A stretch of DNA of 64,000 bases. It comes from Typha latifolia. Lineage: Eukaryota > Streptophyta > Magnoliopsida > Poales > Typhaceae. The position numbers and the translations under genes are program-made. This document shows, in pieces, positions 1-13,311 of this stretch (within the stretch, counting starts at the first letter, position 1; each line of letters starts with the position of its first letter). The notes beneath the pieces were generated by a model. That model was not told where the DNA came from. It worked only from the letters and a program-made list of their open reading frames with translations, and did not search any database. The DNA lies in assembly GCA_019914945.1 (NCBI GenBank), contig CM034109.1, positions 10,408,479 through 10,472,478 on the forward strand. Direction: 5' to 3'.

Positions 1-104
1 AGTTTTTCTTGTTCGCTTTTGAAGTAGGGAAGTAATCCCATTCCGTCTTGTTAATCTTTATCTTTCCGCTCGCTTTTAGATTTGTTCTAGATCTTCTCGG
101 TTTG

Positions 105-114
105 AAACCCTAAA
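105..114 (+). promoter_or_regulatory. Telobox in RTEL1 intron 1
   Basis: AAACCCTAAA, a complete plant telobox (interstitial telomere-type motif), 30 bp before the first visible splice acceptor. Teloboxes near transcription starts are known binding sites for TRB proteins and are common in plant replication and translation genes. Function here is inferred. Confidence 0.5.
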
Positions 115-143
115 GCTTTATTGTTATTTCTCTTTTGACGTAG

Positions 144-3100
144 AGATGTAATGCTTTGCTTGAGAGCCCCACGGGAACGGGGAAAACGCTGTGCCTTCTT
201 TGTGCTACCTTGGCTTGGAGGAAGAGTTTTGGGGGCTTTTCAACTGGTGGTGGTGAAGAGAAGAGTCGGGCTTCTGGAAGTCAGCCATCCAGCAGTCAGT
301 CTACGGAGCATCCTAGGTCGGATTCACCAGTGATAATATACACTTCACGCACTCATAGCCAGCTGAAGCAGGTTATAAGAGAGCTGAAGACAAGCAATTA
401 CAGGTTATGTTTCTTTTTCTTTTTCTCCTCTTTTGCAATTTAAATTTTTATATGGTGTGCTTATTGGCGTACTGCTGATTTCTACATTGGATGTTCTTGA
501 TTTTATTTTTCATTATTTATAATATACTTTTGCAGACTGGTTGAGATTAGCTTGATTCTTCATTATTCTGCTCTATTGTCTTGTTCTTCCTCCAATTTGT
601 TTGACTTGATATACTAAACAGTGTCATGTCTTGGATATTCCATTAACATAACCTTTTGCTCCATCCAATTTTTCCATTTTTATGTCAACTATCTCCATCT
701 TGATATTTTATCTGGAATCTATTCTGCCTGTTGGACATGCCAGCGCTGATATTTTCATTGTTTATCTTTTTTCCTCTCTTCCATGAACAGTGAGTTATTT
801 CTTCATGATTAGTATTTCAAATAACTTTGACCTTTGCATGGTTGTCTTGACAAATGATTTCCAAGTTGTACCTAATGCAACCCTCCTTTTTTCTGGTTTA
901 GACTGGTTGTTGAAAGATAATGCACTGACACCCTACTGTGGAGCTCCTCTTGTTCTTTGTTGATGAGAGATGCAATCAATAGTGGGAATAAAGGCTTTGT
1001 TGACATTTTATTATCTCTGTGTCTATTTCTTTTTTCAAAGTATGCTGGTTATAACACAGATTTGTAGCAACCTCTGGATTATTAACTCTAGTGATTCTAC
1101 AAGCTTGCAGGCCCAAAATGACAGTATTAGGTTCTCGTGAGCAGATGTGCATTCACGATGAAGTGCGCCAGATTCAAGGTAGAGCACAAAACAGTGCTTG
1201 CCAATACGTCTGTAGAAAGCGCTTGTGCCGCTATCACTCCCGTGTTTCTGGTACTTGTGTTTCACTGATGTAATAGTTCATTTGTTGCAAGTGATAAACT
1301 TCAAAATTTTATATGACAATATCTGCTTCTTTCAAATAAGAACTCAGAACTTTTATAACTGATGTGCTGTGTTGAACTCACATTTTTGGACTATGTACTT
1401 TGCAGGTGTTAGAATACTAAATTATTTTGTGAATTTTTAGATTATGTTTGTTAACATCATCATATACTTTTTTTTCTCAAATTAATTTTTTTATAGTTAC
1501 TTTTGTGTGCTTTTCTGTTGATTTGACACCTACATATGGCTGGTATATTGGAATCTCTGTTATCATTTCTTCTTGTGTCTGGCTAGTACAGTTTGTTGCA
1601 TCAGTTTGCAGTGTATTATACTAGCCCATGTAGAAATTGTGATTTTAGTCCATATTTAAGTTACATTACCTTCTCTTTAGCTGTCTGACAATTTTGATCT
1701 TGCAATCATTTCTAATAACTACACAATGGGCCACTTAAATGATTGAAACACTTTTATGTTATAAAGGGAAAAATGATTACTAGGTTTGATTTTTCATGCT
1801 GTAGAATAATTGGAGTTCACAAGTTTGCTCAACATGTTGATAGATTGCTAAATGTGTTACTGAAGAATGTGGTCATCCAAAATGATTATCAGTTTTTCAC
1901 AGTTCATTGATAAGTTATTTGACCCTTGAAAGGAAAACAAGTGGAAAGTTGCACTGATAAATTGATCTACTGTGATTCTGCTTAGAGGTTTTGTTCCATC
2001 TTTTCTTTCTCTCACTTCTAAGTCAATCAGAACTTTGGACTGAACTCAAGTGCTTATTATGGGCAAGTGCACTGCTAAGTTCTAACAATCAATTTGTGCT
2101 GTGGCATCTAACTAAGCAGTATATTCTTTTTAACTTTTACAATTTTGCATAATTTTTAGATTTTTTCGATCTTGCTAAACTAGAGATTTTGCTCCCTTTT
2201 CTTCTAATATGTGTGTGAATTTTTTGTTTTTGTTTTTGCAGAGTACATGAAGAACCATCTTGGACTTGGAAATGAGCCTTTTGACATTGAAGACTTGGTT
2301 AATATTGGAAGAAGCAAAGGACCGTAAGTCTTTAGAACTTTATCATTTGTATTTGATATCTGAGATTCCAATTTCAGCATAAAAGGCAATACTTCTTTTA
2401 GCTCACAATACTGAATAATATTATAGATGCCCATATTATATATCTCGGGAACTTCACAAGGCTGCTGATATTTTGTTTGCTCCATACAACTATCTTATTG
2501 ATGCTGGAAAGCGACGCTCTTTAACTGGTATACCATGGAACAATGCTGTCTTTATATTTGATGAAGCACACAACCTGGTAATGGAAATTAACACTGCTTC
2601 TGCTTATAATTTGTTTTGTTTTGTTTTGTTTTTCTGCATCGATATTAGGTTGTTTCTTTGGCTTTGAAGCTAATGCATGTTAAGAAGTACCACAGATTTG
2701 AAGTTTGATTTTGTCCTAAGTTGGCTAGATCACCATTCCTTTTCAATTTCATCGTACTGTTTGATCTATTATGTGACTTATCTTTTTGGTACTTTGGTTT
2801 GTCAGAGAATCAGAGATGACCTCTAATTACATAAACATGCAGGAGAGCATATGTGCAGATGCAGCTTCATTTGACTTGCCTTCTAGTAGTCTTACTGCTT
2901 GCATTTCTGAAGCAAAACAATGTATTGACCTCTGCATAGAGAAGAGGACGACTGAAAAATCTGCTGAGAAGAAGCTCGATCCGGATAATTATGCTATTCT
3001 TAAAGGTGCCTCCACTGTGTATGCCAATTTGTATTCTGTATATATTACCTGCTTTTAATTGGATAGTATTGGACTGTTTGGTGTCCTGCATTTCAAGATG

Positions 3101-3506
3101 CTGCATATGTAGTCCTAAGTGAGAAACCTTCTCATCGAAGGTTTAGAGGCTATGTTTTGACATCCACTTAATTAAGGTGAATGTAAAAGGGGTTGCACAA
3201 GATCCCAACTTGGCACTTGGAAATGATACATCATGGAACCTATAAACTACAACCTGATTTTGATATTGCACTCTGAACGTGTAGATGCAGTTTTTCTAAA
3301 TACATGAATCTGAAAAGTCCTTATTTATAGTGTTATGAAAGGTGGCCGCGAATGACGGGCAGTCACCCCAGCTAGTGCCAAGATGGTTTAGCATTTTTAA
3401 TATATAAAAAATACAAAATAATTATATATGATATATATTATATATTAACATAGCATATATAAAATTTTAAATAGTAATTTACAATCATAGTAAAAAAATC
3501 ACAAAT

Positions 3507-3549
<43 letters not shown>

Positions 3550-6500
3550 CATGACAACATATCCCACCATTTCTCCTTTCTGCATTGTGAACTCACAATG
3601 CTTAAAAAGAGAAGTAGTGAGTTCCCAAAATAGAGAGAGAAAAGAAGAAATGGGTTTTCAAGACAGAAAGAGAGAAAAAGGAGGAGAAAAAAAATAAGAA
3701 AAGAAGTGAAGAAGAAGAGGAGGAGGAATCTGAAACCTTTATACTCTCCATTTCTCCAGCGCACGATTGCGGCAAGCACGTGGCCTCTCTACTCTCACTT
3801 TCGTAAACCTCTCTCTTGCCGCCAAACAACAAGGCGGCCCGCCAAATGACAAACAGTGCCCTACTCGTCATTAGAAGGCCACCTAGGTGCATTGTGGGGG
3901 TGGCTAGCTCACTGCCCCACCATGGCAGCTGCAACAGCTGCCTTTAAAAACAATGCTTATTTGTTCTGTTATTAGCTTTATGCTTGATGATACACCATCA
4001 CCATGTGCACTAACAGTCAGGTGAACGTCTCAGTTGCTTTTTTCTGTTCAAAAGAATGGACAGCATACTCCTCTATTATGCTGTTCGCCTGTTCCTGATA
4101 GTCGTTTGTGGTCACTGAAAGATTCTTTGTTAGTATCTTTTCTTGATCATCAATTATTAGTATTTTTCTTTTGGTCTTTTCTGGTTCTTTCTCCACCATG
4201 GTTCTTGCCTCCTGTTCAATCCAGCATAAGTATTATTTTAATTGCTTTGTAGTAACATATCTGTACATTCATTTGAATTAATTCATCCATTATGTTTTCC
4301 TTTATATAGATGGATCAATAAGATAGGTTAGTTTCTATTACTCTTCAGATGTTCTTCTCTGTCTGGATAAGTGAGTTTATCTGGTGATTTGTGATTGCTG
4401 ATTTTATCAAAGCTAGGGAATCAACATAATTTAGCTCGCAATTATCATATATGGGTTCCTATTGGCTTTTTCTAAGTTTTTTTTTCCTCATATATTTGAG
4501 AAAATGTTTTGTTTCTGTGTATAACAATGATAATGTTGCAGCCCTTTTACAGAAGCTCGAGAAACGGATTGCTGAGGTTACTATTGAATCCAAAGAGTTG
4601 GGATTCACCCGACCTGGGAGTTATGTATATGAGTTTCTTGCTGACCTGAATATCACATATGAAACAGCCAGTATGCTTATCGAGACGATTGACAATGCTT
4701 CTCTGCTCCTTGAGGAGGGTACTGCTTTTGTTCAAATTTCTAAAAGCCCCAGTTTTTTTCACTGTTTTTCTTCTCTTTTCTGGTCTGTAAAGTTATGATT
4801 TACGAAAATCTGTTTCTCATAGCTATGTCTTACTGTTAGATTATTACAAAAGATGGTGTCTTTGTGCTACCTTATTATATATACCATGTATACCCCAATT
4901 TCCATGGAAAGTAATATCCTATATGTTTCTTACCTAAAATATTAGGTACTACATCTGAGACTGGGATACCAATCAAGTCAAGGGGCACCGTATGCAGACT
5001 AGAAAGCATAAGAGATATACTCGACATTATTTTCAGAGGTGGCGGTAAAGACCATGCAAAGTTCTATCGTGTGAGTTGTTCTTACATATTTTTAGTACTG
5101 TTAAAATCTATATATTTTTCTTTGGTCGACAGTTTTCTTTTTGTTTGTCTTTATTTTCTAGACATGAGTATATACACCTACTTTCTTTGGAATTTTCCAT
5201 CTTCTGATAATTTAATATCTGAACCAACTATTGCTTTCTTATTTCAGTTTCATGTGCAAGAGTCTCAAACAAGTTCCACAAAAGGTGTGATGATTCTCTT
5301 TTTGAAGGTTACTGTCATATTTTTTTTTCATATTTTTGTTCCAGATATGCTCCTTGCATATTCATATTTTGACTATGCCTTTTTTTTTTTCTCTTTCTAT
5401 ACATATTTTATATGGATCAGAAAAGTGGCATTTTGAAATCTCTCGATACTGTACATGTTTCAGGTAATAGTGTTAATTGTGGGTGCTGAGAATGATTTGA
5501 TATGCAAATATACAACTTAAGTGCCATTTGATTACAACATGCATCTATCACTAAACAATTAAATTATCTTGGAAAGAAAGGGTTAAAGATTGTTGAGAAT
5601 CTCACAACTTGGTCAGTGTTATGTTTGGTGAAGGTGGAATGCTTCAGTTGAGCTTCTTTTATTATATATATTTGAGCTGAATTTTAGTTATGCCTTACCA
5701 GGCTTCTCTAGAAAAGCTTCTTATGTATTCAGGGGCAACAGTTTGATATTCCATCTGTTATGATTGTTTGGTTCCTAGTTGTAGAAACTGTAAGCATGCC
5801 CCCTTAAACTTGACGGGCCTTTCTCCCAACGAAGCGGGAGCTGCATATCCTGTATATGATTTACGGTCAGGCTTTCTCAGAAAGCTAACCCACAAGTGAT
5901 CCACTGCCCAAGTACATCAGTGGTAACAAGCATCTCCTTATGACTTTTAACCTGATCTGCTGTCACTGATGCACTGGTATCCCAGATGTTGCAAATAGTT
6001 GATTGGTCTATTTTAGTTGAAAGCAACAAAATGCTTTTATTTTCCTGTGTCTGTACCCTGTCAAGCTTCATTGAATTTATAGTCTGATACTTGGAAAGTG
6101 ATCATAGATTTTCCTCACAGATGATCTCTATGTGATTGTAGGTAAGGGTTCAAGGATACTTAGTTGGTGGTGTTTTAACCCTGGGCTTGCTATGCAAGAA
6201 CTTGTAAAGTTGGGTGTCCGCTCTATAATATTGACATCCGGCACTTTGTCTCCCCTGGATTCATTTGCCACGGAGCTAAACCTGTAAATCTAATTTCTTA
6301 CTTCTATTATTTTCTTCTGTTACTTGACGGTATTCTCTTTGTGACTTAATTATTTCTGTTATTGTAGAGAGTTTCCAATCAGATTAGAGAACCCTCATGT
6401 TATATCTGCTAACCAAATCTGGGTCGGAGTTGCACCCGTTGGTCCATCTGGTTATCCATTTAATTCATCATACAGGAATCGTGATTCGCTGGAATATAAG

Positions 6501-9500
6501 CAAGAACTTGGCAATGCCATTGGTAGGTTGAGATTCTGAATATTACTGATATCTAATTTGTCATCATTAATTGAATTATAGAAGTATATATATGGACCCA
6601 ATGCAGTTAATTTTGCTCGAATTGTGCCTGATGGGCTACTCGTGTTCTTTCCCTCATACTATATGATGAACCAATGCATTGAGTGCTGGAAAAGTATGGT
6701 ATGAAAATAGTTTTCTGCATTTGAAATTTTATACATGTAAAATGTTTCAGTTTTAAACAAATGTGAATCTCTTACAGAGTCATTCAAGATCGTCAGATTT
6801 CAATACTATTTGGGAAAGAGTGTGCAAATACAAACATCCTGTTGTAGAACCTAAGCAGTCATCATACTTTCCACATGCAATTCAGGTTAGGTTGAAAGAA
6901 TGAACTTTTGTTTTCATTCTATTTAATCCATTCTAATCACCTCAGTATTTTCCAAGCTGTTTTACTAGCATTACTATTTTTCATCTATTATTTCACTAAC
7001 AAGGACCAGTTGTCCTTCATGCAGGATTTTCAGGCAAAGTTACATGATAGTTCTACTTCTGGGGCAATATTTTTTGCAGTTTGTCGTGGCAAAGTCTGTC
7101 CTTATTTCTTCATCATTCTGAAAGTTAATGATATGTTTCTAGTTTACGCTGAGAGTTATAGCATTTCTTAATTTAAAATTTGTTAAGACACTGACTTCAG
7201 GAGATTGAGACTTGAGAGCATGCACTGCTTGGTCTATTTTGATATTTTGAGAATTCTCACTTTTGACGCTGCCAATACTACATCTTCAATGTGGAGTTTT
7301 TAGGAAAAGAATTTATTTTAAGATGCTGGAGCCTTAAGTGGCCTTACAATTATGTAAGACTGTAACCGAAAATGCTTTACGGTTAAACCATGATGGATGA
7401 AGTTTTATTCCTTCTTGTTGGGGATTCTTCTGCAGATATACCTGTCTTTTAGTACTTTATCAACTTGCTGCATATGTGAGCTACTTTCATTTAGCATCAC
7501 TTAAAAAATTTTGTTCGTACTTTATCTGATTCTTTTTCATGGTTTCAGGTCAGTGAGGGTCTTGATTTTGCTGACCAGGCTGGGAGAGCTGTGGTAATCA
7601 CCGGCATGCCTTTTTCTATGAAGACTGATCCTAAGGTTCACTTCCTTGTTAATGCTTGTTATGTAGTCTCTTGGAATTTCATGGCAGTATTTGAATGGAC
7701 AAATGAAAATTTGTTGGCAGGTTCGTCTTAAGCGTGAATTCTTGGATCACCAGGCTTTATCACTGAATAAAGTCTCCATGGTAGTAAAATTACTCAAACT
7801 TATCTCTTGCTGTTATGATAAAGTCAATGTTTGATATTCATGTGTTAGAAGTGTGCACAGATAAATTAATTATGTTCTCTACACCTAAAGATAAGCAACA
7901 AAACATTGTTATTTTGTAGGCCTTGACGGGGGAGGAATGGTATACCCAGCAAGCAGCAAGGGCTGTCAATCAAGCTGTTGGACGTGTCATTAGACATCGC
8001 CATGATTATGGAGCAATAATTTTCTGTGATGAAAGGTGTGATCATTAGCAAGTTGTCCATATACTGGGAATTTATCTTTTAGCTTCATTTTCTTCTTGGC
8101 GTTAACTGCTCTAAGAGGTTAATATGTAAGTTTATATCAGAAATTGAGTGGTCTCTTCCATCTGGACTATTCTTACATCTAAAGGAGGTTTCAGATAGTT
8201 TCTATTGCTCCAATTTTGCTATATGTATTTTTAAGCATTTTCATTTCTTATGTGAATTTAGATAAATCAATTTTTTTCCTGGAATATACAGCATCTATAA
8301 TACTTAATAAATAGTACAATTTATTGTTCTCATTTTTGTAAGTTACATTGTTGAGGGAATTTTCTTTCAAAAATCTGAACAGTGGATGGTCTGTTAACAA
8401 GGATATTATTGATCTAACTCCATTTAAAGAAGTAATAGTATTTTAGTCAGCACTTTCTCTCTCTCTCTCAATTTTACAATCTGGCTTCTCTATCGATCTT
8501 TCTTGTTAATCTTGCAATTTTCCACGTAGGTTTGCACAACAAAGTCGTCAAAATCAAATGTCATACTGGATCCGGCCATATACAAAGGTTATTTCTTGGA
8601 TTTAATTTTGCATCTTTATTTTGCAAATGGCAAGCTTAAGTTTATTTGTCCTTGCAGTGCTACCAGAAATTCGGAGAAGTAGTCTTTACATTGACTAGCT
8701 TTTTCCGCGACAAAGGTTTTGGTTCTTTGAAACCAAATCGAGTGGTAAGCACTTGCAATGGTAAGAATGTCGTTCAGCCACTTTTTCTTTTTCTTGATGT
8801 CAATTGTTTGATGTTCTTAATTGTTGTCTGATAGTTGTGCAGTTGCTCTAAAATGTCATTTTTTACAGCCATCTAGTTTTTTTAATGGAGTTATTTGATT
8901 TTTTTTTGACAACCTCTTATAGAAATGCCGTGGGAGCTTTGCTGGTTTGTAGTACATTTTCAATTCAAGAAAACTTGTGTGTTATTTTGAATATTTCTTT
9001 TCATACTATGATTTAGGTGTATCATTTTGTTGGGGAGCCATTAGTTCATTTGTAGTACAGTTAGCTGTCTTGTAATTTTTCTTTTCAGTTTCTTGGATTT
9101 TTAGAATCAATCATTCCAATCTTGATTTAGTGCAAAACTTGGTTGTTATGTGTGACTCCTAATTTTGAGTTTCCTTTTCATTTGATGGTTTGACTGTAAG
9201 GACTTTGTCTATATCAAAGTTGTACCATTGTTCTTCCTTATTAGCAAGCCTGTATGATCTACAGTAGTGCACAGGCTGATTTTTTTTTTCCTTTTCACTT
9301 CTGCTTAGCTGTTATAGTAGAATGATTTGAGTGCATCGTTATATATGGTTCTATATCATTCTATCTCTAATATAAGCAAAACAAGTTGCTCTATCATGTG
9401 CCTAATTTGGCACATCATGTCTGAACTATGAAGACAATCTCATCTCTTGTACTGTTGGAAATGTTCTCTTCAAAATTTCAGAATGTCTAATGATATCCTA

Positions 9501-12500
9501 ATAATTGTTTCCCCATCATTGAAGGGCCCTTTTGTTAATATGTATTTCTTCTTGCCTTGTGATTTACTTAAAATAGCCATTTAAAATCATGCTAGGATAG
9601 GATGCTCTATTTTTCCATCTCAATATTCTTTCAGTTGATTTGCTGATAATCTTTCCTTTTAAAGGTCATGCAAGCTCTCTACAATGGCATTTATAATGAA
9701 ATATTGAAATGTGATTTTCCTTTTGGTTCATATAATTTTTTTTATTCTCCCCTTCACTTGTCCAATCCTCTTTCCAGTCTTACAGGGTTTCACTTTGCCA
9801 TGGATCTCGGTATAGTGGATTCATGATATGGTTCAAAATTTTTAATTTAATATGAAACAAAGTTTTACGATTCTGACTAGTCCTTAGCCTGTTTCATGGT
9901 TGGTTACCTTCATTTAATCTTGGAACTCGGTTATTCTTTCTGTTTCTAGTAAACTTTATCAGCACTAGCATTGCAGTAAGTGACTCATCAAAATCTACAG
10001 CATTATTCCAAGAGTTGAGAACATTTTAATCAAATAGTTATACAGGACAATTTAAAATCCTACTAGGTTCTCTGCATTCGTTCTTTCCTATTCTCTTTCT
10101 GATCTAAGCTAGAAAAACTTATTTGGTAAGTGAACCTTCACTCCTCTGTACTCTCTAAGTAGTTCTCCTTACGCACTAAAGTTTTTTACATGTTTCTTTT
10201 GCAGATAAGTGCATTCTATCTCAGGACAAATCTTCATCATCAAAATATGTTACCTCTATGGTATATCTCTGATATGATATAATACAGATTATAAAAGTTC
10301 TATTGTAGTGCATTCTTTCATTTTCATGTTAACCTGAAGCATGTATTCTCATCTTCTCTTTCACTAGGCTTCAAATGCTGAAGATTGCTCCAAAAGGTCA
10401 TCGTCAACATCATATGCAACTATCAGAAGCAACTGTCCTCAGCTATCTCACATAGTTCCTGCCAATCGCTCAACTCTTTCTAGCAGACACAGCTGTGCAC
10501 TGAACTCTGAACAACCATCATGCAGCTTAATCTCACGACAATCAGGAGACCAATTTTGCTTGAGGAGCAACTCACAAGTTGAAACTAATGAAAGGAGTGA
10601 TGAAGTGATTGATTTGACTGCTAATGCACCATATTGTAAACAACTGCCAATCAGTCTAACCTCACAGCACTTAGGAGAACCGTTTTGCTCTAGCAACAAA
10701 TCACCAGTTGAAGATAACAAGAGGGATGATGAAGTGATTGATTTAACTTGTGATGCAGCACATTGTGAACGCCTAGCTGAGGATGTCGGGTCATTTTTTT
10801 CTGTTAAAAAGCAAAAGCTTTTGGAAAGAAGGCCTGATGCGGTTGATTCTGGGAATCTTTCTACTTCAAAGATGTTGAATAATGCTGATCCAAGCTTCTT
10901 ACTAGAAAATTTTTTGTGCAATAGTAGTTCAGAGAGACGTTGTAAACAAATATCAAAGCTTTCATCTTGTGAATCCAAAGGGTTTGAGAATAATGGCAAA
11001 GATCGAAAAGCATCATATTATCAATTTGAGAAAAGTACCACTCAGCAAGTATCTGAAAAGAAAGAGGATATAAAGAAAACTACTCTTCCTAGTGGTGATG
11101 AGGAGTCCAGAGGTTCTACTTTCTTGATGCAGGTAGTTTTAAATTGTTATTTTTTTCTAGATGGCTTTTTATATAAATTTGTATGTATATGTATAATATT
11201 TCTAGATATGTGTTTATGCATGCATGTAAGCATATATTACTTGATAATGTTACTATCTTCCATTTTTATTTTTATTTTAATTTGCAAACATGAGGCTTTT
11301 ACCACTCCATTGCTTTACTTGGCGATTAGTAGGAAATGCATTCTCATCACTTGGATATTAGGGCTTTTATCAGCTTATGGAGATGGAAGATATTAATATT
11401 AAGTGCACTTAAATTTATTGCTGAAATCCAGTACAGTTGTAGGCAACTAAGGCAAGCATCTCATCCCTATGCATTTGTTCCCTTATCTATCTTGATCATG
11501 AAATGTTCGCAATGGTAATATATTTATCATTTTAAGTATTGAATGCATATGTATTCTTACATGTGTCTGCATTCTGTATTACGCTATGGATTCCCTTACA
11601 GTCCACATACTGTGGCCACCTTTGAGAGCATTGATTTTTTGACCGGTGATGATTGCATATAGAAAACTGATAAGATTACTTCTTCTCTAACTAAGACAAT
11701 ATTGTTTTTAATTTTTATTTTTGTAGGTTCAAGAAAAACTTTCTATTGCAGAGTATAAAGAGTTTGTAGGACTCATGAAGGCCTTGAAATTGAAAACCAT
11801 GAAAGTTACACCAGTTCTGGAGTCAATTTCAAGATTGTTCTCTGATCCAGGGAGGCATTTACTTCTTAAAAGGTACTGATTGGTTTTACAACAACATGTG
11901 TCTGCCTTGCAGCCAATCTCTTGTTTTCTTTTTGTCTCTTTTTGAAGACGTGAAGTCACACACATGTCAGACAAACACACACACACACAGAGTATTGCTC
12001 AGTGCACCAGTACTGACCTTGAGGGCCACCTAAAGATGAAACGCGAAGCTGCTATAAACTGACAATTATGGATGGAAATAAAACTTGGAGGTGAATCTTC
12101 AAACACACAAATATCAAGACAGAGACAGCCACATTTTGCTCTTCTCTCTTCTTTTCTAGTCTTAAGCACTCAAAGTTCTCTTGCAAATACACTCATCTTT
12201 GATTGAATTAGATGTTATAGAAACATATCTCATGCTATTATAAATTATTTATTCTTTCCTTTAACAATCGGTTTTTGATGGACTTTTGAAGCAATTGCAG
12301 TGCATTACTATATTCATCTCGTCATTCGCATTTTGAGCAGGTTCAAGGATTTTGTCCCTGCAAAATATTATCCAATCTATGAGCAGCTTCTTAAAACTCA
12401 TGGTGCGGCAGATGATAGGTAAGTATTGCTACTTGAACTACTTTTTTCTGGCTATGTGCAAATTTCACATGTTAACTGAACTCACAATAGTACTTTCTGA

Positions 12501-13311
12501 TGCTAGTAATGCTGGTAGAGTTTATGTTTGATTGTATCTGCTCACCATGCTTTATTATGATAATATAACAATTCTCTGGAAAGTGAATCATATAGTGGGT
12601 GCAAAAAGAACCTTACTGTAAAATTAAATTTCACACGAGTATACCAAATATGATTCGTGGATTGTCATGTGAACCTGTACATGGGTCATAGAATTACATT
12701 TTTCAGATGATGGTGATATTGGATGTTATGCGGCAGACATGATATGATAATTCCTGTTTTAACGGGTTAAAAATTGTGTTGTCTTTCTCCCATAATGTGG
12801 TATCAAAGCATATGAGGCTCTAAGTTTGAATCCTGCTGGACCTTTTTGCACTTTAAAAAATAAAACCAGCCATCTAATCCAAATCCACTTCTTGGACTTA
12901 TAATTAGAACAGAAAAGATTAAAAATAATCTTTCTCTAATAACTTCAGATTTTCAGAGTAATTAGTGAGTCAATAGTTTATAATGGGAACTTTTCTTGAT
13001 ACTAATTGTAGAAAATTTATCAGCAACATTAATGTTCTCTTTTTCTGGTTGAGAATTGTATTAGCATAGGCCAGCTCTGTAGCACTGGCATTTGTCACAA
13101 GAATCTGCATCTTGACATCTTGTGCTCCATTAATTTGCTTACGTTTACACTTTTCTCTTCCTTGTAAATTCGGCTCACTTGCTTAAACGAAAACATAATG
13201 ACAATTATCAACACTACTTTTTTAGTGATGTAGCTGTAGTTTTATGGTTATGTGTACATTTTATGTTCTGTCTGTTGATTACATCTTATTGATGCATTCT
13301 CCTGCAGATGA
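144..13311 (+). CDS. RTEL1: RTEL1-type DNA helicase (5' partial: exon 1 off the window)
   Basis: XPD/FANCJ-family Fe-S helicase that, by family knowledge, dismantles D-loops, T-loops and G4 DNA in the nucleus. Coding segments: 144-403, 1111-1250, 2242-2323, 2427-2577, 2843-3005, 4542-4718, 4946-5070, 5248-5307, 5421-5463, 6142-6283, 6368-6522, 6607-6698, 6778-6885, 7025-7093, 7549-7635, 7721-7780, 7920-8035, 8530-8587, 8658-8760, 10205-10260, 10368-11132, 11727-11872, 12341-12418, 13308-13311. They give 1079 in-frame residues. Numbering from the window edge: Walker A SPTGTGKT at 8-15, Fe-S cysteines among C100, C117/C121, C126 and C162, DEAH at 206-209, motif V in VSEGLDFAD, motif VI QAVGR at 656-660. 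The tail carries two VIDLT SUMO-interacting motifs (829 and 872) and a harmonin-like helical domain from about 1005. The first exon (about 45 residues) is missing; 1-143 is intron 1. Exons 5248-5307 and 5421-5463 are the least certain. Confidence 0.93.
3341..3945. repeat. Possible degenerate inverted-repeat element in an RTEL1 intron
   Basis: The left edge (about 3341-3383) has GGTGGCC, AATGACG and GGGCAGT, then AGCTAG. The right part (about 3866-3925) has CGTCATT, GGCCACC, GCTAGCTCACTGCCCC, largely the reverse complement with interruptions. Between them lie AT-rich DNA, a (TA)n tract and a polypurine stretch. This fits a decayed non-autonomous DNA transposon, but no clear target-site duplication was found and the family is not identified. 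Confidence 0.3.
3511..3546. repeat. (TA)n microsatellite
   Basis: Uninterrupted TA dinucleotide run of about 18 units within the RTEL1 intron 3006-4541. Confidence 0.95.
10526..10783 (+). repeat. 129-bp tandem duplication inside an RTEL1 exon, each copy ending in a SUMO-interacting motif
   Basis: Two adjacent 129-bp units (10526-10654, 10655-10783) encode recognisably similar 43-residue segments. Each runs from an ISR/LTSQ-like start through G-D/E-x-F-C to D-E-V-I-D-L-T-x-x-A. VIDLT is encoded at 10605-10619 and again at 10734-10748, exactly 129 bp apart. The unit is a multiple of three, so the frame is kept. VIDLT preceded by acidic residues matches the classical SUMO-interacting motif. Confidence 0.8.
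12797..12850 (+). mobile_element. Possible retrotransposon primer-binding-site remnant
   Basis: TGGTATCAAAGCAT followed by GAGGCTCTAAGTTTGAATCC resembles the stretch after a plant LTR, where TGGTATCAGAGC pairs with initiator tRNA-Met. No intact LTRs or coding domains flank it; it sits in the last RTEL1 intron. If real, it is a short decayed fragment. Confidence 0.3.

Noticed and set aside
151..333. ATG at 151 as RTEL1 start
   Set aside because: It is in a different frame from the Walker A motif. The helicase frame enters through a splice acceptor at 143, so the true start is upstream of the window.
10205..10260. Exon 10205 read in phase 0 from the donor at 8744 as the main isoform
   Set aside because: It quickly meets a stop and loses the conserved C-terminal domain. 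The donor at 8760 restores the frame, so the 8744 path is kept only as a possible minor isoform.
10448..10999. 183-codon minus-strand frame opposite the RTEL1 tail
   Set aside because: The plus-strand frame fits RTEL1 splicing and contains the SIM repeats. The antisense frame has no family features.
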